From Sphagnum compactum (lineage: Eukaryota > Bryophyta > Sphagnopsida > Sphagnales), in the NCBI GenBank assembly GCA_965153455.1, contig OZ234497.1, forward strand, positions 5,394,001-5,458,000: a DNA stretch of 64,000 bases. The letters run 5' to 3'. Both the position numbers and the translations under genes were made by a program. Positions 12,695 to 25,381 of the stretch are shown in pieces. Below the pieces are notes generated by a model, which was not told the DNA's origin, made no database searches, and saw nothing but the letters and a program-made list of their open reading frames with translations. How positions within the stretch are numbered: position 1 is the first letter of the stretch; each line of letters begins with the position of its first letter.

Positions 12695-14415
12695 ATGCAA
12701 GGCTCCAGCCTACAGACCTTCACGCCGGTTCCAGACCGGAAAGAAACCAGTTCGATCCTGCAAACAGGTACGTGTTCTTCTTCATGTTTGCAGTTTTCCG
12801 TTTCTTCCTGAACCGTACTACCTGTCGCCACGGCTGGAGGTAAATTGTTTTGCTGTTGTTGCAACAACAAAAGCAAGCGGCGGACATAATCAAACGGAGG
12901 GGAGCTTCTTCTTCTACGTGTGCAATCCGGCCACCTAGACTTGGTCGCTCATACAGAGTCAAGCTCCATAGTATCATCATCCATGGTTGTAGAGCTATTC
13001 ATGCATATCTCCAAGTTTTACACGCTAATTGTGTTCTTTTGAAATCTTCTTTCATCGCTGGTGATGGATAGGAATCGTCTACCATGCACAGCAAGGAACA
13101 TGGGTTGAAACTGAACCGATGGAAATCAATTGGAGGTTGGGTCTTTCTTTACAAGCAGTAAGCAGTCCAGACCTGTCTTCTTCTGTCCTTCTCCAATCCA
13201 AGCAGTTTAAGCCACTCTCAATGTAAATCACCAAGGCATCTCTCTGAGCAAGTTTCAAGCATTTGCAGTTCATACTTTCTTTGTTTTATGCTAAGCTAGT
13301 CAAATGAATGTCAGGACTGAGCTTCTTCTATTGGGTTGCAATTTGGTGCATTTCAATGTGTTTCAATTCCACATGTTAGAAACTACATTGTTGTTCCTTC
13401 ATTTCCCCTTCCGGGTGGGTGCTTTTTTTCTTTTATAATGCTTGGCAGGGTTTCATCATCAACTACATGGTGTAGTGAATGTGCGGTAGTATCTGGATCT
13501 TATGTCCAAAGCATGGGTTGAGATTAGAAGGATGCCTGATGATGATGATATGGTTGGAATCTCTGATGGGTTTTGTTTTCTTTTTTGGCTGCGTGGTTTC
13601 AGCAGGAGATCTTTTCTATGTATTGCTCAAGTGTGAGAGACATCAATGAATATTCTCAACAGACCTTGCAACAACAGCTGCCAAAAAACTGGTTAAATGA
13701 AATTCCCTGTTAGTGTGCCTTTCCTTTGGGCCCCAATTGGATCTACATTTTTCTTTGAGGAGAATGGCTGGTTTTTTGTAATCTAATCCTTAGATCAAGG
13801 TAGCTAGTTTCATGTATTCTCTTCTCCCTAATGCATTGAAGCTATATTGTCAAACCTTGGATAGGGGTGGACTGATGATGCCTTGTCACGATGCTGTAGC
13901 CAAAGGCAAGGAGGATGATGCGTCTGTCCCTCTGAAGCTATGAATCTACTAGCAGCTTTCCAAGGGTGAGATCTGAGCAATGTATGACAATGCTCTCAGT
14001 AGGCCAGGACATGTGTGCACAGCCGCTTGACAGCATTGTGCTGGTGTGTGGCTACAGGAGCAATAGATCTTCAAATTTGCTATTCCTCAAGTAAGCTGTC
14101 AAAGCTGTGATTGGTATTGTGAAGTATATATGTCAGCTCATGTCTTGTGAGGGTGTTTGGTCTGCAACTAGTACTGTATCTCTACTAACTCAGAAATGCT
14201 GTGAGATGGAATACTTTTCATGATGGTAAGAGATTGTTTGGACCTCAATGAACATTGTACAGTTATGTATTTCAAAAGCTACAGAGGTTATCTTAGCTTA
14301 TGGAATGAGATTCTTTAACATCATGTTTGTTTGACAATGGGCAGGCTGCGGCAAAGCACAGAAGACTGAGGTATACAACAGTGCTCCTCAGCCACGGTAC
14401 CAAACAGGAAGGTAA
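12695..14415 (+). CDS. Possible two-exon small protein (47 aa), unrecognised
   Basis: Candidate only. Exon 1 starts with an ATG at 12695 and ends at a near-consensus donor CAAACAG|GTACGT (12767/12768). An exon after the acceptor CAATGGGCAG (14344/14345) continues in the same phase to TAA at 14413-14415. The second part reads CGKAQKTEVYNSAPQPRYQT. The TAA lies inside a good donor (GGAAG|GTAAGA), so further splicing would remove the stop; an acceptor at 14680 would add about 46 codons. Upstream DNA is GC-rich and promoter-like. I recognise no family. It could equally be a spliced non-coding RNA, or chance. Confidence 0.3.
12768..14344 (+). other. intron or non-coding part of a possible plus-strand transcript
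   Basis: About 1.6 kb with no frame of interest and composition like an intron (T-rich, interspersed stops). Other splice-like sites occur, for example an acceptor GTGGTTTCAG at 13603, so additional exons cannot be excluded. Confidence 0.25.
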
Positions 14416-14639
14416 GATCTACTTATCCTTAATGAAGACTCATTTCCCATTCTGCAAAAGCTGAAAGCTAAGGAAATGTGATTGTGAGTTATTAGTGAAA
14501 TGATTTCAATTGCTACATCTAGTTCTCACTCTGCATCTCACTTCACACCTGTATCGCTTTGGAGTCTTTTGGAGCTTTCCTGTACCCTGTCAACTCCTGT
14601 ATTCTGTTCCCTTTCATGGTGAAGGGATAGTGGTAATGC

Positions 14640-14990
14640 CATTGCTACAATAATGCCAACTACTACTACCACTACACAGTTTGCTGATTGGAGTTTTCAT
14701 AGAGATTTATCAATTCAGATTAGTTTTTGTTCACTCTCCCAACCCATTAGTCAAACTGTACATCTGTTGTATATCTGCCTATATGCAAAAAGGAATCTTG
14801 AGGAATGCATTGATGAAAAGATGACGTGGCAAACTTTTTATCATACACCAAATGGGGGAGAACATCGAATTTGTTTGCTGAACATCTAAGAAATTTTCAA
14901 GCTGGGGGGTATGAGGACATAATGACACAATGGGCATGTGCCCAACACCCTGTACACATACACAAGAGGAGGTGGTGAACAGAAATTTCA
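14640..14990 (-). other. 3' UTR of the PWR-like gene, convergent end
   Basis: Follows the TAG stop at 14991-14993 on the minus strand. It is AT-richer than the exon and has no conserved frame. It also marks the convergence point with a possible plus-strand transcript from 12-14.6 kb. No unambiguous poly(A) signal was seen. Confidence 0.35.
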
Positions 14991-17900
14991 CTAACAAACA
15001 CCTCCACTGGCACTATCCGGATCTCTTAATTCTGCAGTCCTTGCAATCTCCTCAGTGCCTGACACTCTAGACAAATTACTAGAGTGGAAGGAAGTAACAG
15101 TAGGCACTACAACAGATCTCTGTTGTTGTTCAAAACCACTATTACTCCATGCAGCATGACCTGGTAGGTTAAAGACACTCTGAGGAGAAGTGTACATGCC
15201 ACCCTCCCTTGGACTTTGTTGCAACATATCCAATGCTGACAACTGAGCTTGTCCTGTCAAGGAAGCAGCCAGCTCTAATGCCATGCTCACCTTCACAGGA
15301 TCTGTCATTGCTCCAATCATGTCCCTTTGGAAAGCACCTTGCCAGGACTGCAGATCCTCCAGTTGTTGCAGACCTCCTGTACTGCAATGGGATGGGGTGC
15401 TTTGACTACTTTGCCAATCAGCAATTGCCATCAATGCTTCTACGACAAAGCGTGGCAGTCCCTTGTTGGGCATGGATGCAGATCCCTGTGAGTTACCAAA
15501 CTCCGACTCCCCCCTACTGCTGCTACTCCATCCTGACAAAGAGCTTTGGTCAACCCCACTAGCCATGCCCTGTGATGGCTCAATACAAGTGTCAAAATCT
15601 ACCTGGTTTACTTGCCCTGCCACAGATTGTTCTGCCATTGCGGCTGCACCTTTGCCTTGGTCCAACATCTGTACACCAGTGATTACGCCATCATTCCTGC
15701 AAAGCTCATGGCCACCTCGCACCCTATGTGGATGTGCTGCTGTAACTTGTTCCACTTCAAACTTCCGTGCCTCTTGAGCTTGAGCTGGCTGCTCCATCGC
15801 GTGTGAAGTTGCTTCTTCAGGTTTCCCTTTGTTTGGACCAGGTGGCTGTAGGTTGCTTACCCTCTTCCATAGCCCCAAGTTCCCAGGCTGGGCTGTTGTA
15901 AGTGTCGGCCGCACAGCCTGCCTACCCTCGGATGCCATATAGGGACCCCCAACCCTTCCAAATGCAGAAGGCAGTGCCACAGAATCCATTCCATATACTT
16001 TTGACAATGCTCCTCTTGTACCAATGCTGGCCGCAGGTATTGATATGTTGGAGAAAGCTGGTTGCTGCAGAGTGACTCTACCATTGGAGGAAGCTGACAA
16101 ACTGGGTACACCTGATGCCATCAGATTTGGTTGAGAGAGAAGGGACTTGCCAAAAAGCTTAACATCACTCAATCCCATGTGCTGTACATCATCACAGGAA
16201 GGAAGTGCTGATCTTTGTGATGGTCCCTGTGGCTGTACAGGAGGCTGTTGCACAGCACCTGGCTGCTGCTGCTCATTATGAGCAACTTGGTGCATGTTGT
16301 TGGCTGCACTGACATTGTTACAACCTCCCCTCAGCTCCACCATACCTGTCTGATGACTTTGGACCTCCGTCGTGCCATTAGCCGTGGAATTTTGTGCTCC
16401 CCTGAGAACTGCCACTGATGGCAGCTCCTGGAAATGAAGTAAACCTGGTTGCTGTGTGGACACTGAAGCCTGTGGTTTCAGAATTTGTGGCTGGGCCACA
16501 ATGGTCGGATGGGGCTTTGCTGTCAAAATACTCTGAGGATGAAGGAGGGAGGGCTGATGTAGATGCTGGTGCTGGAAATGCATAAATGTTTGGACCTGAG
16601 CAATTGCAGCCTGAGTTTCATCACATTGTTGCTGCTGGACAACTTGCTGCAGCTGATAGACAAGTTACAAGAATCAGTAAGCAACTTATAATTTAAACAA
16701 TACACAGATTTCCTCTCATTCACCCTTCCAGTGCAGCTGACATGTAGTTTGTGATAAAACTGCCAGCAGAGACCCACACAGTTACAGAGAATATAAAGAG
16801 TGACCAGCTCACAAGATCCAAAGTGTAAACACCTGCACACTTAATATCACAGCACACAAATTGTAACCAACCTTGAGACAGCAACATAAGTTTACAGGTA
16901 GGAACAGAAGACAGCCTAAGACACTCGGTAGCAGATTCGCAACTCTTTACACAATCATGATTGTTTCGCTACTTAATGCTGGTGGTGGTGGTGGCAATGC
17001 TGGGTTACAACTTGGTGTGGGGAACTCACTTGCTGCTGCTGACTAGTAGCTTCCTGTGGATGTGGCTGCTGCTTGTGCAGACTAGGTTGCTGTTGCTGCA
17101 ATGGCTGCTGCTGAAGAACCCCCACCTGAAAGCATAGTGATCTCTTTGTCAGGTCCTTAGAATGCATGAGATAAAACGCAGTGTCCACTCATCTCTAAGA
17201 TATCAGTGGGGTAGTTCCCAAAACATTGAAGCCACCAAAGAGAAGTTTAACTGGAGTTCAAATACCTAACATTGTTCATTGCAAAATGGCTAGGACTGCT
17301 AGTTCATTGATCAACCAGATACAACAAACAATAACGGACCTGTTGCTGCTGAAGGGGCACAGCTGAAGATGGAAGCACAAGCTGAGGCGACTGCGATCGT
17401 TGTTGTTGTTGCTGATGTGCTGCTTGCTGTTGCACCATGTTCAACGCTGGGATTTGGAGTGGTTGCTGCTGATTCCTTGCCGCCATTGGAGCACAATGCT
17501 GCAGGCAGTCAATATAAGGACTCCTTCAAAATAGAAGCTGTAAACTCTCAAACTCTCCCTGCAAGGGAAAACTTTACTCTCACAATCAACCTATAGCCAA
17601 AACTGTGAAAGCCAGGGAAAAGTGACATATGAGAGGCCAATGAGTGCCAGATTGACAACTAATTTGTTTCCACATAATTTTCTAACAATTTTCAATTTTG
17701 ATATATATTAATGTTGTTTCCCACCTGCTGTTGTTGTAACTGGTGCACAGCTTGGTGATGGACAGGTTGATTGTTTTGCAAGACAATATCAGGAGTCAAA
17801 GATTGCATCTGGTGGGTTCCCATCGGTGATGGCTTTTGTGCTGCAGGTTGAACAAGCTGCTGCTGTGAGCGCAGATGTGACACCCGCTGGTTTCCTTGGA

Positions 17901-20900
17901 AGGAGGATCCTGGCATCACACCTGACTGGAACATGGAGAAACCATCTGGCTGGCCAGATGGTGGGCAACTATTTGCATGAACAATCTGGCGGATCAGCTT
18001 CTGAATGTCACTGATATTCAGGTTCTCTTGATCAACTGGTTGTCCTGAATGTGAACCAAGAAGTGTAGCATACTCATTGTTGGTTCCCACAGCAGCAGGT
18101 CCCATAGCCACTTTGGCTCCCATGCTCAGAGGAGCACCCATTCCTGGCTTAGCCTGGTGGGAAGTGATATCAACCTCTGAAGGAGATACAGAGCTAAACT
18201 TCTGGTGATATAATGGCCCCCCTGAGCCAGCATTGTTGCTGTTGGTGTCAGAATCCTCAGCTTTCCGTTTGCGTGTCCCCCCACCCCTCCCACCTGTATT
18301 TCCCATACCTTCAGTAGTGGGAAAGCCCAGCTTTGCTTTAGAGTTTTGAAAGTATGTCTTTATCTGAGTCAATGACTTTGATGGTAGACTTTCATGCAGC
18401 AATCTCCAATCTTTGCCATGATTCCTTAGAATTTCTGCAAAGGTCTCCTTCTCATCCTGAGTCCATGAGGTAGGTTCTCTCCTAGGCTTAACCTCCCCTC
18501 CTGTGCCAGATCTTGAAACTTTCTCCTTTGTCTGCTGTGCAGAATTGTGAGTTGCTGGCCTTGTTGAGGTCACCCCAGATACGGTCCGGTCTGTGGCAGG
18601 CACCACTGGAGATGGGCAAGCAGTTCTTTCTGTGTTTGCAAGGAGACCAGCTGGGAATGGCCCTGGCTTCAACTCTGTTACAGGATTCATGATCTTCATA
18701 TCCTGCTTGTCCAAGAGCATTGCTGAAATCCCTACCAAGGCAGCTGCTGCTTGATCCACTACTGCTGCTTCTCTCTCAATTGCAGGGGAAACTCCAATGG
18801 GAGAACCCCCATCATCCTTGGCAGCTGCAGTTTCTTCTTCGTCCTCTTGACTAATCTGAGCATCTGCAATGCTGGAGGCTTCTGTCATGTCCAGTGTACC
18901 TGGAACATCATCACAACTTGGTGGGACATGCCTGTCCAACTCACAGTCTGCTGCCAGCCCACTGGTACTTGGAGCCTCTAAATTTGTAGCCTCTTGTGCA
19001 CCGAATGAAGTTTGTGGTATGTCTACAGCACTCTTCACCAGCATCTCTGCTGCAGCAGCCACCAAATCCAAGTCTGATAACTCTTCAACCAGATTCTTTG
19101 AAGCATCTTTCCAAGGCTCACATATCCACTTAGTTCTACCTGCCTGACTCAAGTCTTTGGCCGTCTTCACTACTCCTGCAACAATGACACTCGCATTGTC
19201 ACCTCCTTGCTTGGTTTCGATCTTCTCCTCCTGTGACTGACAATCAGTTACTAGGGCAGTAGACAACAACTTGACATCCTCAGCAACCTCTGGCTTCACA
19301 ACATATGCATGTTTTGAATTCTGGGCAGACAATGTAGCTGCTTCCACCCTGGCATGCATTGTAGCATGGAACTGCTCAACAAGGTGATCGAGTCCAAGGC
19401 GCTTGCGGCTCTTGCTGAAGAATGCTCTGCATTGAACCTGACTTTTCGACCTTACAAGCAGTGCTATGCTTCGGAAATCCTTCCCAAACAAAGCTACTGC
19501 ATCAGTGAAGAGCTGTCTCTCTCCATCAGTCCATTGTGAGTGCATCTGGAAACACACACAAAACACTCAAGGTCTTTTTCATTTGCCAGTGTAGTACAAG
19601 CATTTACAATGACAAGGATGTAAAGCCATCATGTCCCTAATGCAGTATCTAGCACAGCACCAGCACCAGCATGAAAACCCTGTTTAAACAATGAATGGCA
19701 AAACTCCTGACTCCTCTTCTTGCTACTTGGCTAGTACCTAATTATCAAAAAGTATCCAATTAGAGCACATGTTGTTTGCTTAATTTAATTAGCAAATATA
19801 GTCTGAACACCATGTGTGCCATGAAAATCAACAACTGGTACATGGAACAAACCTCTTCTGCAGCCGATTTGGAAGCTTCACGTCGTAGATGCAAGCTTCG
19901 TATGCCCTTCTGTCCTGCAGTCTGCTGATCCAATTGACAACCTCTGATGATTGAAGGGCCTCCACTTACAGAATTCTTCACAAAAGTTCTCTCTCGACAA
20001 AGTTTTGTGGGAGGAGTTACTGCAGAGCTTAAAGTGCAGGGAGGGGTCTCCATGCAGGAAGTAGATACTGCCAGGGGAGATCCAGCAGCAACAGCAAGCA
20101 GATTGCAGGCAGCAATCTTGCTCTCCTTGGAACCAACACACTTGGAACTATCAGACTGAGCAGGAAGACTTGAAAAATCGTTGGAACATGTACCTCCCCT
20201 TCCTCGATCCAATACTTTGTGATGGTTGGTACTCCTTATGGCTTTTGTGCCCATAGTCACTGCTGCTGTAGCTGATGAGGCTGCCAGTGTCAATGCCTCC
20301 ACTCTTGCAGCATGAGCTTCACGATGACGGCTGCTTGCTGGGGTGGTAGTTGCAAGATATGAGCTATTCGACCGTGAATAGTCCCGTCTCTTTTTCAGCT
20401 GGTGCCGCCGCTGAATTTTCTGAAAATCCTCAGACTTTTGGTTGCGGTAGTAAAACTCTACACAGTCAGCTGTGGTCTTATGCTCCAAATGCGATGCAAT
20501 CTTGCTAAAATTTTTGTTGTACATTGCAAACTTCTCAAAAAAACATTTCTTTTCCTCTGTGTTCCAGGGATTGATACCCACCCGCTCATGCTCCAAGCTG
20601 ATGGGATCCTCAACCAGTGCATTGCTATTTAAAAACCTGCGAGACATCCGCTCCTTTTCATCCAGAATCATGGCAGGCATCTTCAGAATGGACCTCAAAT
20701 GCTCCACAGGTGGCTCACTCATCATCTTTCTCATTGCCTGAGCTTCTTCTGACACAGCCTCACGCCTACCCACACCTTCCATAAAAAAAAACAACAGAAA
20801 CAAATATAAACTCTAATGTGCATGCCAAAATGAAGAACCCTGTTGCAGGCAAACACACTCAAAAAGAAGACAAGCATTCTCAGTCAGCCTTCCATAAGCT

Positions 20901-23900
20901 GAGAAAACCACACACCAATCGCTGGCTGATGAAAAGAGAAGGGCCTAAGTTATATCAAGAGGACAAGCCTTCTCAGTCAACCTACCATTGGCTAAGAAAA
21001 CCACAAACAAATTGCTGGGTGATGAAAAGAGAATGGCCCTAAAGTCATAACTTACAGAAGTTGCAGCTTCTACAGTTCCCATACTCAGCCCCTTGTGACC
21101 ACACAGAAGGGAAACAAGAAGACCACCCACCCAAAGAAGCATAACATATCTATGAAATTGCAGACAATACTCCACAACACCATTATGCACCTGCATCCTG
21201 AGTTTCTATTGCATTTCCAGAGAGTTTCAGGAAGACTCAGTCATGATGTTGGCTAGCATTTGAGAGACAATTGCTGAAACAAAAAACTTCAATGGTTACT
21301 GTCATTCAAGCTGCAATAAACAAGTGAGGTTAAGCTTCAAAAGCAAATCAACAGGCATGGTGTGTAAATGTCACAATTAGACAGAAAGGTTCACCCATGG
21401 CACAATTGGTTAAGACTCTTTCAGAAGTGGGTGCTTTAGAACATTACATTTCATTTTAGCTTGTCCCTGTACAAGCAAAGCATCTAAGTCACAGGCATAG
21501 AGAAGGCCTACATAGATGCCAACAAAAGAAGAAAATGTCACAACAGAGGTCATCCAACTTGCAACAAATGACTCAGAAAACTGGTCTCATAACCAATTCC
21601 AGTTTAGAATAAAACTCTCATGAGAGTTGAGAAATCTCCATACTCACGATCAAGAAAGCCAGAACAACATTCAAACTTTTCCTTGAAGTCCAAGCAAGAC
21701 TTCCAGATAAGGACTTGAAAACTGGGAGGAAGAAAAAAACACAGAAGGGTAGAAAGTAAAACAAAGAACAACCAATTCCAGTTAGAAACATACTTGTGTG
21801 CATAGGGCGCAACCGAAGGGATGTTCGTTGGCTAGGAGGCCCACAACCATTACGCCGCTCAGGCTCCCATCTGTGAGCTGCCTTTTCCCTTCTCTTGCAA
21901 AGGTCTTGTTGCCCTTGCCTCCAGAATTCTTTCAGAGCTCGAAACCGCATCGTCAATACTCGCTCCTTGAATTTTAGGCACTGCCACCGTTCAGTTAGCT
22001 TTTGTAAAATTAACTGAGAGTTTCTGTTGTGGCTCTCCACGTTTTGTTGCCAGGCAGGTGCATCAGTAGGGCAGCAATAAAGTGGGCTGCAGCCCTTCCC
22101 AAGAAGTTCGGGCAAAAGAAGGTGCATGAATGGTTCAAAGGCCTGCTGTGCTTGTTCCTGGTTCTTCAGTATTAAGAGATCAGCAAAGTTCTGTAAATCT
22201 TCCAATGCCACTGTTTGACATACATCTAACCTCTCCTTCAAGTCTGCATTGGGCTCAATGTGTTCCACTTTCCCCAAGAGGCTAGGCTGTGAATCCGTCA
22301 CCTGTCCACCAAGAAACGGTTCTCCAGTTTCATGCCTTATCTCCAGTTTCATGTCCCTTGAATCAAACTCCTCCAATTTAGACTCTTGTAAGATGTCAAC
22401 TCCCAATTCTCCTTGTTCTGATGGGTGCATAAGCTGTGGTTGACTCACGTCAGGTGAATCTCTTCTTGTTTCTAAATGTGGGCTAGAATTCCAAGGGCAC
22501 TCATCTGTCAGCAAAACAGGTCTCTTCGGTGAAATATCTGCTGCAGATGGAGTTTCAAAGGATGGCAAGGATGGTGTGACAACTGAATCTCTGCCATTAT
22601 CAACTACAGTAGATACTTGTAAGTCTTCATCCATAGCCATGGGACAATCCTCATTCCTTTCAGAAGGGTGCACAGCAGGTATCTCCTCATCAATTGTTAC
22701 CAGATCATGAAGATCATTACCCGCTTCATTAATCTCAATCTTTCCTATCTCCTTCTCAACCTGGTCAATTTCAAACTCCAACTTCTCAACCCTCTGCAAG
22801 ATTGCATGTTTCGTCCAACCAACCAACCCACCTTCATCTGACAAAACATCCTCGAAAACCACTCTTTGTTCCTCAATGACAGGCTGTTCGCACGCTGGCA
22901 ACCCTGTTGCCGTTTTCTGACTTGATACTGTGATCTCAGCAATTTGTAGTGTCTCTGATTGCTCAGCAACCACAGTCAAATGAGACTCTTCACTGCTTGA
23001 GTCCTGAGTTCTTAAGCTCTCCTTTTCCAGTCGATTATCGGTTGGCAAGTTTTCCTTCTCCAGTGGCTTCTCAGCAGCATCCACAACTTCCCCGTCACTT
23101 GGCTTGATTGTATTATGCTCAAATGAATCTCTATTGGAACACAATCCTGACACACCTGCAATCCGAAGTATCTCCTTAAACCTACTTTTTGATGCAAACA
23201 CACCAAACCTAGCAAACCAGACCAAGCTCAACAATATTGAAGACTATCCACCAAGCAAATAGTTACTACTTGACATCCCACCTCCCAAAAAAACGAATCC
23301 CAGCTGGCAGAAGCATATCACAGAAAGGATGTTTTGCACCTACTTCCACATCTCTTTTTGGTACAGAAAACAATACAGCATTATCATCTACTTTCAAAGA
23401 CACCACTATCCCAACTAAACCCCCAAGTTTACATGCTTCCATCTTATACTAAACTACAGAAAGTGCAAACTACTGTGCACAAGTCTGAATGTTGGACATG
23501 TTAAACAAGTGTCTGGGTTTTGAACTTTCACTTACTGTCAACTTGCTGGTTGGAAGGTGAAACCACAAACACTACACTTGTGTTGGCAGGGGAGTGACAA
23601 CATGGAGATGATACCCTTGCATCCGAACCAGACACGTCACCTGCTATCCATCCATCAACCCCATTCTCAGTGGATGGGAGAGCGGAGGGTTCACCTTCAA
23701 CATGTGTGCTAACTGCAGCAGGGCTGGGACTTTCATCACTGTCCCCTACTTTCTTCTTCTCGTACTTTGCAAGCCCCTGGCCCCATCCAAGCCGTGGCCG
23801 CTTTGGTGGAGATGGAAGATCCACCTCATCGCGCACTGGTTCAAGGCGGGCTGAAGGTGAAGTGGAGTGAGATAAGTGCTGAGGGGATAACAATGAGGAA

Positions 23901-25326
23901 GTCCTGCTGTCTAGCACATGAGCTCTGACCCCTATGTTCCTTACCATCCCATTGCCAGCACCAAACAACGAGCCCCGTAAAGTACTTGTGCCTCTGCTCT
24001 GCCACTCATGTGTATGACCAGAATCATTACTGCCCCCTTGTGAATCTCTGAAAATATTCTCATGACTACTGGTGCCATACCTATCAAGCCTACTTCCATC
24101 TTCTTTATCACTAGAAATCCAGTCCTTGCCACTATTGAAGTGACCGAAAGCACCTCTCTTTCTACTGTACAAATCAGATTTGCTCTGTTGCCTGTCTCGG
24201 TGATCCCTGCTTGTTCTATGAGACAACTCCAAATTATTTGCACTGCCACTAACCAGCTTAGAGCACTCTTGATCAACCAAACACCTATCTGATTCAACAA
24301 AACCATGTACATGAAAGGGCCGAAATCTCTGGTCGATCATGACAGAAGAATCTCTCCCATTCACAGGAGGGGACACATATGGGTCTTGGGTGTGCCAATC
24401 TCCAACATCCTTCACTCGATAGTCAATGCTGTGACTTCCATTGAAAACAGGACTGAGAGCTGCAGCCCCTGACCCTACATGGAAAGAATCATTCTCAAAC
24501 TTCCAAGCCAGATTGCTCTCCACAGATGAGGGAGCACCAAAGAAAGCTGCTGGCTCTGCACCTCGGGCTGCTGGAGTGCTGTATTCTCCATTGTCAGTGT
24601 AAAACCCATTCTGCCGACCTACAGTTACAACAAAGCAACAAAAGGAAATCATGAGAAAGCAACTGTAGGTGTCCACTTGACATGCATCGAGAAACACTCA
24701 TGACACAGCATAGATTGCATGTTGCAAATTTTCGTGTACTTATCCCACCACCACCCCACCTGTCTTCTCCCCATACAGAAACACTGCTTCACTAAAGTAG
24801 CAGCAGCAGAACAACAAAAGCACCAGCACCTGGTAAATGAATACAAACAATATACCTACTTCTGTGATGAGCATCAGCACATGAAAACCCATACTATGTG
24901 CTTGCAGTGGCCTCACATAGTACTGCCAAACTTTACCACACAAAACAGTGCATGTAGAAAGGATGCTTCCCCATTTTGTCTGCAGAGAAGGAAAACCTGA
25001 GTTTCTACCACTTGAAACAACTCTGAGGAAAAGCAGTCACCTTGGACTCTGTGCTTGCTCCGGTGTCCCAAACCATTACCGTTGGTGGACGACAGTCCAA
25101 CGGCTTTATGATTTACTGGCATGGCAGCAGCCTGTTCTGCACTCCAATCCCTCTTCACTGACGCATTCCTGTCCAGTCTCTCTACTCTTCCATCTCTGGT
25201 ATATAATGGAGGCTCCCTCTGCCATGCTGAGGAGTGCTCCAGAGGCATAGAAGAAGAGGTAGAGTCATGCTGCACCTTGGATGGGGGGACTGCTGCTCGA
25301 ACATCACCCCTACTTGGACTATACAT
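14991..25326 (-). CDS. PWR: POWERDRESS/NCoR-like triple-SANT corepressor
   Basis: Spliced minus-strand gene. Coding exons in order are 25326-25041, 24618-23536, 23155-21794, 20775-19853, 19545-17725, 17498-17340, 17125-17030 and 16652-14991. They sum to 7392 bp (2463 codons plus TAG) with matching phases (1,1,1,0,0,0,0) and GT-AG ends. Visible parts are: a basic motif RPRLGWGQGLAKYEKKK (about residues 369-385), a coiled coil near 575-600, a helical KERVLTMRFRALKEFW region near 860, SANT1 (about 978-1028), SANT2 (about 1221-1270), SANT3 (about 1577-1626), then a Gln-rich tail. The basic motif, the MPAMILDEKER stretch and the first two SANT domains match Arabidopsis POWERDRESS as I know it. That protein works with HDA9 to deacetylate histone H3 in the nucleus; the same role here is inferred. 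The product is much longer than the Arabidopsis protein of roughly 1650 residues, mainly in the Ser/Gln-rich C-terminus. The start is the first ATG of the exon after a strong acceptor. The reading frame stays open upstream to 25563, so a longer N-terminus is possible. Confidence 0.87.
18322..18471 (-). other. SANT/Myb domain 3 of the PWR-like gene
   Basis: A third SANT/Myb repeat with residues SWTQDEKETF, HGKDWRLLHESL and IKTYFQNSKAKLGF. It lies about 305 residues after SANT2 in the same exon. The conserved W and the KDW and YFQN positions are intact. It is followed by a basic stretch TRKRKAED that could serve as a nuclear localisation signal. The spacing between SANT2 and SANT3 is an acidic low-complexity linker. 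Confidence 0.75.
19390..19539 (-). other. SANT domain 2 of the PWR-like gene
   Basis: This domain opens coding exon 5, right after the acceptor at 19545/19546. Key residues are WTDGERQLF, FGKDFRSIA and VQCRAFFSKSRKRLGLD. The CRAFFSKSRKRLGLD end resembles the CKVFFSKVRKCLGLE segment of Arabidopsis POWERDRESS and identifies the gene as the plant branch of the NCoR family. In NCoR the second SANT is a histone-tail reader; that role here is inferred from the family. Confidence 0.85.
20423..20575 (-). other. SANT domain 1 of the PWR-like gene
   Basis: It begins INPWNTEEKK and continues with FAMYNKNFSKIA and KTTADCVEFYYRNQKS. This is the SANT1 signature of NCoR/SMRT and POWERDRESS: a tryptophan at the helix 1 start (20564-20566), the K-F-KIA core, then TTADC-FYY. 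It lies entirely within coding exon 4. In NCoR-type proteins SANT1 with the upstream segment (here MPAMILDEKER) forms the deacetylase-activating module. That segment is present, which supports a deacetylase partner (inference). Confidence 0.85.
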
Positions 25327-25381
25327 TTGCTCTTTTCCCCTCAACTCTTGCCAATACTCACTACACCCACCAGTAGAAACC

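Noticed and set aside
12293-12876. Several frames of 60-114 codons on both strands around the CA/CT microsatellite.
   Set aside because: They are driven by Cys-Val and Arg-Glu dipeptides from the microsatellite and have no conserved content.
15169-15806. Plus-strand frames of up to 117 codons over the last PWR exon.
   Set aside because: Antisense shadows of a long coding exon whose minus frame carries the conserved gene.
21389-21450. tRNA-like A box (CCATGGCACAATTGGTTAAGA) in the third PWR intron region, suggesting a tRNA or SINE head.
   Set aside because: No matching B box (GGTTCGAATCC type) at the right distance, and no cloverleaf stems by eye.
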